A stretch of 64,000 nucleotides of DNA from Chamaecrista fasciculata (lineage: Eukaryota; Streptophyta; Magnoliopsida; Fabales; Fabaceae): assembly GCA_003254925.1 (NCBI GenBank), contig QANZ01050155.1, positions 18,285 through 82,284 on the forward strand. The letters run 5' to 3'. Shown here piece by piece: positions 53,301 through 64,000 of this stretch. Below the pieces are notes generated by a model. It did no database searches, was not told the DNA's origin, and saw only the letters and a list, made by a program, of their open reading frames with translations. Each line of letters begins with the position of its first letter. The first letter of the stretch is position 1. A program made the translations under genes and the position numbers.

Positions 53301-53934
53301 GACAATATTTCAGCAACCGCATGAAATACCTCAATGTTGTCCCCACTATCAGCACCAGCCACAGGAATGGTCCCCATGTTGTGCCCATTCTTTCGCCACA
53401 AAGAGATCTTTTTATCATCTCCAGCACTGGCCACAACCAAATCTAGGAAGAAAAAGTTTCATTACAGATAAAGCATGTTCGTATTTTCTAAGTTGACAGA
53501 GGCTAAAAAAATCGATTGTTAAGGAATCCATTTTAAAGAAATGCTCCAATCACGTCAAACACCAACGATTACTGCAATTGCTTTCACTCTGTTGTTCTCA
53601 ATGGCAACAAAATCAAGTATTAATGAAAACCAACCGCAGGAAACATAAGAACGGACAATATCGATTCATTAACAAGATAGCTATAAGAAAAAAAAATGAC
53701 AGAATTCATTACATGCGAACCACTTAACGCGCAAATTGTAAAACAAATACACCGAAAGGGAGAAGAAAGATCACAGATTAACTCACTGGTGTGATTCCAC
53801 TTCACTGAATTGATTTGAAAACCAGGAGAAGGGGTATAACTCAATGAGCAAGGATCTCCGGGCTTGACGGAGGCATCGAACAACTTTACAGTGTCACCTC
53901 CACTTGCTGCCAGAAATGCCATTGACAGATCCAC
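47366..53934 (-). CDS. NEDD1: NEDD1, WD40 gamma-tubulin-complex targeting protein
   Basis: Ten exons on the minus strand (53787-53934, 53330-53442, 52402-52662, 52200-52304, 51613-51678, 51251-51472, 49268-49831, 47972-48589, 47564-47716, 47366-47473) give 785 residues, close to Arabidopsis NEDD1 as I recall it. The first ~320 residues form a WD40 propeller, with units such as [33 protein letters not shown] and [12 protein letters not shown] long Ser-rich, probably disordered, middle follows (about 330-695). The end is a charged coiled coil ([17 protein letters not shown] to ENQQNQQRL) that in this family binds gamma-tubulin complexes. NEDD1 places the gamma-tubulin ring complex on spindle and phragmoplast microtubules. 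The start at 53934 is the first ATG; a second lies four codons in. The donor after exon 7 is weak (GTCCGT), but the frame fits. Confidence 0.94.
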
Positions 53935-54339
53935 AAAATTCAGAAGCTACAAGCTGACTTTGACAAAAGCTTAAAAAAACTACGGTTACGTAACTCGAAT
54001 TTCCCAAAATTGATAATCCACCATTCACGATTTGGTTTTGGAAACCCTACCTACGTGTAGGTTGTGAATCGGGGAAGACAGGAAAATTTAAACGAGCGAA
54101 ATGTAGAAGTGAGCGCCTTTATATACCTACGCCTTTGTGTGGCACTTAACTGACCAAAATGGACCGAAAGGGGTCTAAGTGAACAATGTTAAAATTTTAA
54201 GGGAATTGTTTGTACAATTTAGCTTTATTTTTTATATTTAGAAAAAAAGAGAATTTCATTTTCATGTTGAAGTTTTTCATTTAGTAAATTTATGATTTCA
54301 TTGCGAGTTTTTCTCAAATTTTATTATNAAATGGAAGGT

Positions 54340-55240
54340 AGGACGAGGTGATCATGTTAATATACGGAGCAACTGAGCAAGTTTTGGTGTCAACATATTG
54401 AATGACATCCTACGAGAATCCTGGTTAGTGATTTGTTGCAATACGATTCGTATACATGGGATATAGAGAAGTTGAAGCTGGTTTATTCTGATGGTGACAT
54501 CAGGCGTCTTCTTCGTGGTCCTCCCCCAGAGAGAAATCAGCCAGATAGCCTTTAATGGACTCTTGTTACTACTAGGTCGTATACCACATCTGCTGGATAT
54601 GCCTTGCCGTTTAGGTCTCGCCATTTGGACAATGGCAATATATAGCTCCAAACTTTTCATGGAAAGACTTTTAGAAAACGAAAGTTCCATTGAAGATCCT
54701 AATCCTTACTTGGAAAATTTGGCATGGTGCTCTCCCGACCTTCTCAAATCTAAGGGCTCACCATCTTAGATGTGAATATGTGATGGTAGCTGCGCCTTTT
54801 GTGAATCCGCTAAGGATACTATTGATCATGTCTTTCTCAAGTGTGGATTTGCTCGTGCTGTGTGGTTTGGTCTAAGTGTTTTCCTCAGATCGGATAACAT
54901 GAGATTTCATACTGTAAAAAGATGGCTTCGATGTTGGAATAGCAAGTGGAAACAACAGCCTATGTCAAACTATAATGATTGGTTGACGGTGTTAGTTGGT
55001 CTTGACGTCATCTAGAAGCTACGTAATGACAAGATTTGGAGAAATACCATGGTCTTATCTGTTAGACATGAGGATGCGATGTCTTTATGTGTTCTTTTAA
55101 CAATGTGTCATTTTATAATTGTTGATGATATGCGTAGTACCATAGCTTCATCTAGTATTAGGTCGGTTAAAGATGACGGTGGTCCTGCCCGAGTGGGCAA
55201 CTCTCATCTAGTATGTCTTGATGTTCAGTGTTTTTTTTAA
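54340..55240 (+). pseudogene. Decayed LINE (non-LTR retrotransposon) 3' part
   Basis: One plus frame reads GSCAFCESAKDTIDHVFLKC, then AVWFGLSVF, a cysteine/histidine pattern of the zinc-binding domain after plant LINE reverse transcriptases (zf-RVT). The linker CWNSKWKQQP and KLRNDKIWRN follow, with a stop codon between. Upstream, WHGALPTFSNLRAHHLRC lies in another frame, so frameshifts and stops have accumulated. The reverse-transcriptase domain itself is missing. The relic sits about 400 bp upstream of the NEDD1 start codon. An undetermined base is at 54328. Confidence 0.75.
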
Positions 55241-56229
55241 CTCCGTTAACCATTTTTTTTCAATTAGAATATTTATTTATTATAAATAAAGCTATATTCA
55301 AAAAAAGATAAAGATAAAAAATGAAATAAAGAAGAGAAAATATCATGAAGATAATGGTATTTTTGTTGTGAGATAAGAATGCCAATAGTAAGGTATTTAA
55401 CATTTTTATCAATATATATAGTAGTTGAGATAATATGTAAATATCTATATCCATCTAATATATAATAATTTCTTTTCATTGACCCGTATTTTATTTGATA
55501 TAATGTATTTGATAGATATCAAAATTTAAACAAACCCCTTAAATATTACGTTCACACTTACCAAATCTTGAACACAAGACTCTTGAATAAATTGAATCAT
55601 CTCTTAATCAATTCATCCACAAGTTTGCTGGTTAAACTTTTTAGATTTTGATAGGAAGCAAAGAGACATCATATTTGACAATAAAATAAATCTAACCATC
55701 ATTTTATGTAAAATTTTAAAAGAAATCTAACCATCATTTATGTTAAAATTTTAAATAAAAAATAATTAAAATACTCTGTAAAACTAAAAATGATCTGTTT
55801 ACAAAAAATAAATTACTGAAAATATAAGTTTTACGATTTTACTTAACTTCTAAAAGGCAACTATTTTAAAATATTATTCTATTACAAAAATAATAATAAA
55901 ATATTTCAATTCATACATATAAGTATATCTTGTTTTCAATACAAAAGAGGTTAAAGTATGTTACCTAAATGATAACACTAAATGTTTCTGGCATTTCATA
56001 CAACATAATAAAAACCTCATTTTTATCAATAATGTCAACTTTTTATACAGTAAAATTCTTTTTAATTATTTTTTTATCCTATCAAAATATTAAAAAAAGA
56101 TGTTACTGTATGTCATTGCCATTTCAATCCCTCATTAGACAGTTAGACACACCACGCGTTCTGTTTCATTCTATGAATCTATGTGTGAGAGCAGCGAAGT
56201 AACATCATCACATCATCTTATATCTCCTC
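55241..56229. other. Intergenic, AT-rich, no gene seen
   Basis: Very AT-rich DNA. It may contain the poly-A end of the LINE relic (A/T-rich from about 55230), but this is not clear. No gene. Confidence 0.5.
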
Positions 56230-56706
56230 AAACATTCAGTCTATCCAAAAATCTCTTCAAATTCAAGTAAGCAAAGCAACACAGAGTATCGCTAGTAAGG
56301 TAACAGCAATGGTTATAAGTTATAACAGGTCTCAACAGGAATAATACACAATATAAAACCAGAACATCCAGAAATGGCAATTTCAATATCTCAACACAAT
56401 TGGATAGAATCATAAACACAAACTGTTCTATTAGGCAGAGGTCATTTTCATTGCCCAATCTACACCACATGTATGTACATAATAAACCATGGAAAACGAC
56501 AGAGAAAGATGAAGAACAAAGGAAATAAAATTCTTAGCTTGCTGGTCACACTGCTGCGCTTATCCTATAGCTGGTAAATTATGGCCACTGCTCAATTACA
56601 TAGTAGCATACAACTAGCTTGTCATCTCCTCAAAATGGAATGAGACTTGAAGATCAAGCAAGCTATATTTGAATCTGATTCACCCCCAACAAAGAGGCAA
56701 TGACAT
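56230..56706 (-). other. Possible 3' untranslated exon of the phosphatase gene
   Basis: On the minus strand a good acceptor, TTTTTTCCCCTTGCAG, ends at 56707. It is followed by moderately GC-richer sequence without a long frame. A donor-like GATG|GTTGGT lies just after the phosphatase stop codon. Together they suggest an intron in the 3' untranslated region. The far end at 56230 is a guess. Confidence 0.35.
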
Positions 56707-57582
56707 CTGCAAGGGGAAAAAAGTGAGAAAAAAGAAAAGCACACAAAAAGAGAATCAAATGTTAACTAATATCAGTTAAAAAAAATGTTACCTAATATCT
56801 GATCTTACAAAAAAGCATAATAGCAGAACCTTTCTTTATTATTCACAGAAAATTGTTATTAAACAATGAATCAAAGCTACACACAAGATTATAGGCCCTT
56901 GAATAGTAAGAAAATTAAGAGTGAACGAGCTTCTAACAACCAAGTTTTCATTGAAGCATTCAGGTATGCCAAATTAACTGTTGAAGCCAATGAATGCAAT
57001 GTTGTCCACACAATAAATTAGAACACAGTTTTATGGGTCAAAACAGTCTTGAACAAGCAACCATGAGTTGAAAACAACTTCGACAGTGAGAAAAAATATT
57101 TGATTATTTGATCCCTCTTGAGGAAATAAAAAAAAAAAAAGTCAAGGTGTATTAGTACGTTATTATCTAATGTATTTAACTCAAAACTGAATAAACCAAA
57201 CCCAGAAAATCCATTTACTTATTAATAAATAAAGAAGCTATAATCAGTCAGACAAAATCTGGCCTAAAAAGCAACAACCGAAAGCAATTACTAGTTCTAC
57301 TCGCGATATCTTTATATTTTGTCCTGTGTACAATGTTATTTATCTACTTAAAAAATTCAACCAACTTTGGTTGACATGACAAGGGCTGGTTATTAAGGGA
57401 AGACTAGCTCTTTTGCTGCTGATCTTGTAACGTCCAGAAAAAAAACTGAACTATACAGATAAAAAAGAAACAACTCTCTCACATTAAAAATAATGGCCAT
57501 TTAGGGGAACTGTGAACAATCAAGACTTAAAATACCAGACATAAAAACAAACTTGGTAAGTGAAGTAGTAATGTACCAACCA

Positions 57583-59729
<2,147 letters not shown>

Positions 59730-59769
59730 CGGATCCTGAGCTCCAGCAGATGATGAACTTTTCTAATCA

Positions 59770-59843
59770 AGAAAATCAATGGGTTGAAAACTGAAAGAGA
59801 CCTTCCAGAGATTTCAAATGGGGGAAGAATAGTTTCTGAGACC
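59770..59843 (-). other. Possible short intron in the phosphatase 5' leader
   Basis: On the minus strand CATTCAG|GTCTCAGA and TTTTCTTGATTAG|AAAAG would frame a 74-base intron just upstream of the start codon. It is weakly supported. Confidence 0.25.
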
Positions 59844-60187
59844 TGAATGAATGAAAGCGAAAGCACTTTCTTTTCTTCCTTAGGTGGTCTCCCTTCGGAG
59901 ACCCCTTCTTTTCTCTCTGGGGTTTGGTTTAGTGTGCGAAAAATTATCGATGAATATAATTATTTTAAGGGTATTTTCTCAGTAGAGAAGAACGGCGTGG
60001 ATGGGAGAGAGAGAAGTTTGGTAATAGGTAATATCGCAGAAGCGCCTATATTTCTATAATATCTGGAAAGGAATAGTGCCTCAACGGCGTCATGAAGTAG
60101 ACAGGTTATCTTTTTAGGTTAAAATTTCATTTTGGTCTTTAATAGCTGTCTTAAGTTCTATCTTACTTAATTCCTATTATTTTTTTT

Positions 60188-60720
60188 GAGGAAACCTATT
60201 ATTTGGTTCCTCCTTTTTTATTGACTTAACGGTTTGGTTCCTCACTTATTGAAATAGACTACTCAGTCCCTCATTTATCATAAATGTCAACTATTTAGTT
60301 TGTCCATTAAATTACTTGATAAAGTGAACGTTAAATGCTTACATGATACTCGTTAAATGTCACTTTGGCATCCTAGTCACCTAAATCAACCGAACCAGAC
60401 CAACAAACACAATTAAACTGGTTTAAAATTGAGTCAGATCCGAATATTTGTCTTACATGTGAAGCTTCATAAGGCATAAACTATCTAAACATTTTCAAAT
60501 CTCAAACCTTAGGTGATCGCAAATAGTTAAATATGTGGCATTTAATGTGTCGCATGTGCACTTAACGGCCAGATCATCAATGTCATTAATAGAGATATGC
60601 TACAAGGACTAACAAGTTTACGTTTGTAATTTTTGATGGACCAAATAGTCTATTTAAAAAATACATGGACCAAATAGTTGAAACTGTGAAAAATAAGGGA
60701 CTAAATAGTAAATTTCCTCG
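60188..60720. mobile_element. Foldback element, ACTATTTGGTCCC family
   Basis: The left end begins GAGGAAACCTATTATTTGG; the right end, reversed, begins GAGGAAATTTACTATTTAG. Both arms carry spaced CTATTTGGTCC-type units and an AACGTTAAATG...CACTTTGGCATCC block shared with the partial copy at 5003-5450. No target duplication can be seen. Confidence 0.65.
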
Positions 60721-60777
60721 CCTCTTGTTCCATTTTAGAACCTAAATATTTCCTAAAACTTTCACTATTAGTCTCTA

Positions 60778-61051
60778 TGTTATAAAACAATTTATGGTGG
60801 ATGTCTTTACCACTCTTAAAACCCCCAATTGAATATTATGTAACCCCTAGTTAATTAGGACTTAAGACCATGTTTAATTCTTGGTTGAAGGTTACCCTTA
60901 CAAGTCCTATCAATATGTGATATACACAAGTGTTGAAAGTATCTCTATTAAGTGAATGATCATAGTCTCTTTTCATCTTGTCTCTATTCTTCTACCTCTT
61001 CTTCTATTTCTACCTTTCTATATATTATTTTTATAACACGTTATCAGCACG
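60778..61051 (+). mobile_element. LTR plus primer-site fragment of an LTR retrotransposon
   Basis: A 261-bp stretch starts TGTTATAAAAC and ends TTTTTATAACA at 61038. Its termini are therefore inverted copies with TG...CA, the LTR rule. It is followed at once by CGTTATCAGCACGA, which resembles a primer-binding region seen after some plant copia LTRs. No gag/pol follows and the flanking 5-mers do not match. This is either a 5' fragment of an element or a rearranged solo LTR. Confidence 0.5.
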
Positions 61052-62411
61052 AATCTGTTGGAGTTGCTACCTGAAAACAAGAGAAACACTAAAACAAGAT
61101 AAAATTGTTAGTAAAACAAAATGCGTGGTCCTGGGCTGAGGCACGAATATCTCGCTTTCTTTAAGGTAATTTCACGCCTCCCACGGGTTGATTTAGTCAT
61201 ATTACCCGGTGCATTGGGTACACTGACGTGTTACCTCCAGGATACAACAGCCCAGTACTCGCCTGTTTTTGATCTATCACCTCTGCACTAAGGTGATAGA
61301 TAGGACTCTGTCCCCCACACCATTTTTCCATCCAAGTATACAAAACACATGTGTATTATAATATTATTTATTTTCTCTACGTCACACACTCACACTATCT
61401 CATTCTCCTTTTTTTACCAAACATGACACTTATATATACATGTTCCATATAGACATAATATCTTAATTATCTAGTTTTTATTCCCTCTTTATGTTGCTTC
61501 AATTCCAACGTATATGCCTTCAATTGCTTCCAACGTATATGCCCTTCAAGTGCCATAAAAAAAAACATTCTAACGTAAATTACAATATATGGCTTTTAAT
61601 GGCCATAAAATCCTAACGTTGCATTTTACCTTGAATGCATGCTTTAATTTTAATTATTATTATTTTATAATAATATCCAACAATCTCTACCGAATTTTGA
61701 GCAAGTTCTATTTTTATCATGATCAATTGAAGGTAAGAAGTTTTTGTAAGGTAAGATATTTTTGTTCTTACTTTAAGTTATTTGTGTTCAAGACTTGTCC
61801 ATCATATATTTTATATATAAGTTTATCATTATCAATTTATCATCATCTTTAAAGTTGAAAAGTTTCATATGGCCCGAAGCCATACTACCATTTGATTCGA
61901 CTATCATCATTTGGTAGATTTATAAAATGAAAAATTGTGACCATTGAAAGTAAAGCATATACAAGTTGACTTACCAACCACTACATACAAAATCAAAGAC
62001 GTTGGAGGTGGGTGGTTTGAGAGTTCGAGTAGAAGACGAAAGGCTTTTGCAAGTTTTGTTTTTTGGGGGAAGAAATAATGGGGAATGATAACATTTGAGA
62101 GATATTTTTTTTATCTCTTTGCCATATTAGTCTTACTGCCAATAAAGAGAGAAAAAGAATCCAGGCATCCAGCTAACAAATTTACATCATTTTTAAACAA
62201 CCAAAAGAGAACTTAGAACAAATATTATGGACCAAAATAAAGTTTTGACCTTTCTTTTATATAATTTGAACTTTTTTCTTGTTTCAGACCTTGATTATTA
62301 GAAATATTTTTTATTGATAATTTTGTAATAGTAAACCTTCAACAATATATTTGTTCATATAATATAAATTTAAAGATTTGATTAAAGTTCAAAATATATA
62401 ATTCAGCTGTA
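61052..62411. other. Intergenic with a GC-richer unassigned block
   Basis: A block at about 61110-61320 is clearly GC-richer than its surroundings and contains a perfect 11-bp stem hairpin (61272-61282 with 61291-61301, 8-base loop). I cannot assign it. The rest is AT-rich with no gene. Confidence 0.45.
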
Positions 62412-62420
62412 ATGTAAATT

Positions 62421-62798
62421 GGCAAAATTGTCATTTTTATCCATAAATTTTATATTGACTTTCAATTTTTTCTTCAAAGTTTATTTGCTATCAATTTTAT
62501 TTCCAAAGTTTCATATTGGTCAAATTTATCTTTTTCCCTAACTCAGTCATTTGACGACAAACTCTATGTGGATATATTTTTAAGGGACATATTTGATAGT
62601 ACACTCAAATTTTTGGGACACATTTGACAATAATATCTTAAAAATATGAACAACATGTTGAATTTTGTCACCTAGTTATTTGACAGAGTCAAAATCGATC
62701 AATATGTGAAATTTTAAAAATAAAATTGAAAGCTAATAAACTTTAAGGACGAAATTAAAATTAATGTAAAATTTGATGATCAAAATTACACTTTTTTC
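62421..62798. mobile_element. Probable Mutator-type foldback MITE, 378 bp
   Basis: The left arm (GGCAAAATTGTCATTTTTATCC-like, with TTCAAAGTTTATTTGCTATC) and the right arm (inverse: GATAAT..., AATAAACTTTAAGGACG) match in inverted order over about 110 bp with many differences. The flanking 9-mers ATGTAAATT (62412-62420) and ATTTAAATT (62799-62807) differ at one base. It is non-coding. Confidence 0.55.
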
Positions 62799-62807
62799 AT
62801 TTAAATT

Positions 62808-64000
62808 TATATTTGCATTATATGAGAAAATATATATAAATGTACTTCAGTAATCTTAAGTGCTAAATATCAATAAAAATTTCACCCAAAAAACTGAAAA
62901 AAATAAACTTCATTCACAAAACCTTGCGTACCAAACATACACAGAGTTTAGTATTTACATGGGACGAACCTATCATTAGGTTTGCAATTATATTTTGATT
63001 GATTTGGGTTTTATTCTTGCTCAGTAGGTCAATATTATTCCCATGAATTCTTGAGTTTATATAAGTCTTTGGGTAAGTGGATAGTGATCTCTCCTTTGGT
63101 GGATTGAAAGCCCTGGAAGCAAGTCTTTATATATGTTTGTTAGGATGATCATACGTTAGCTCACTTGAAGAAAACAAAAAAGAAAATCATTTTGTTATTG
63201 ATTTTAGTTTCAATTTTGAAATTGAAAAATTAATGGAAACAAAATCCGAGAGACTAACTAGCTAGAAGGTGAGAGCAAAAAGGAAATATCTCCAATGTTA
63301 TTGAGTGAGTGATTCTCTGAATCTGTCTATGCACATCCTCTTCCTAAAACTGTAGTTGACGTTTACAATTCATTCTTTGAATTGCCCTAGCAAACTGATA
63401 AGAAAGAAGAAGAACTTAAGTTGGGTTGTTTTAAAAATGTTTTTTCAGGCCATGAATTTAAATGGAGAGCATGTAGGAAAAAGGAAAATAAAAAGTTAAA
63501 AGTGAGGGTGATGGAACATCTTTATTATCTCATTCTTTTTGAAGTGCCCCATCACCATGTTTGTCTTCGAAGTTCTTAGTGCATAAGGATAAAAGAATTT
63601 TATGATACAAACTCATCATATTCTAATCCTAATCTCAACCTAAAATTAGATGAACAGTCCAGTTTGAGTGTTTGTGTGGCACATAATTTCAGCTCATCTC
63701 ATCCAAATCATCATCCCATTTATCATACATTTACTAACATACCCCTACTCAAATACCTATAATTACCTATACTCTAATACAAATATAAAAAAACTATTTA
63801 GCAAAATAGTAATTTTCAATACCCTCATTTATTACACTTACAACTTTCTCTCTCCACTCATCATTTTTTCTTTTTCCTTTCTCTTTTTCTTATTCACCCC
63901 CTCTCTCTCACATATATATTTTATAATTATAATATATATATATATACATTTCGGCCAAATATATATATATAATAATATATAAATATTTTTATTTTATAAA
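62808..64000. other. Intergenic, no gene seen
   Basis: AT-rich DNA. The frame at 63668-63982 is Tyr/Ile/Leu-rich low complexity and not a gene. (CT)n and (TA)n microsatellites lie at about 63898-63975. Confidence 0.5.

Noticed and set aside
63668..63982. 104-codon frame at the right edge
   Set aside because: Tyr/Ile/Phe-rich translation of AT-rich and microsatellite DNA with no coding signal.

Overview
This is a window of nuclear DNA from a flowering plant, almost certainly a eudicot. Every real gene is split by GT-AG introns, the intergenic DNA is AT-rich and full of foldback transposons, and the proteins are plant families. The species cannot be fixed from the sequence. There is one 598-base assembly gap (6965-7562) and three single undetermined bases.

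Layout, left to right. 1-8270: a small DUF7722-like gene (minus, 2598-2816) among transposon relics, the gap, and then a promoter rich in G-boxes. 8275-13334 (+): an 11-exon RCC1-repeat protein. 13335-17189: AT-rich intergenic DNA with an 84-bp tandem duplication, an hAT-type MITE and a short Helitron-like element. 17190-20669 (+): a WAK-like receptor kinase with transposons in two introns. 20670-24290: intergenic. 24293-27458 (+): GDP-mannose pyrophosphorylase with a long 5' leader intron. 28988-33078 (-): a Yip1-family Golgi membrane protein. 35237-42315 (-): a 16-exon folylpolyglutamate synthase. 42855-46525: a cluster of Mutator-type foldback elements, one carrying a captured piece of a splicing factor SF1 gene. 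47366-53934 (-): NEDD1, a WD40 protein of the gamma-tubulin system. 54340-55240: a decayed LINE. 57583-59729 (-): a type-one protein phosphatase (TOPP). 60190-64000: further transposon relics and no gene.

I joined all exons by hand. Each model closes in frame from ATG to stop: 481, 643, 361, 271, 530, 785 and 316 residues for the seven multi-exon genes. They are unrelated housekeeping or signalling genes, not an operon-like system. Their order does resemble Arabidopsis blocks as I remember them (RCC1 beside WAKL on chromosome 3; CYT1, Yip1 and TOPP4 on chromosome 2; RCC1, a GMPP paralogue and FPGS3 on chromosome 3), so the window probably keeps an old eudicot gene order.

The most notable non-genic signal is a set of foldback elements, several with exact or near-exact 9-bp target duplications (Mutator-type). 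The one at 42855-43714 has long, nearly identical arms around a GC-rich core whose minus-strand translation reads like the N-terminal region of plant SF1/BBP, including its U2AF-ligand motif. That makes it a Pack-MULE-like hairpin, sitting about 540 bp upstream of FPGS.
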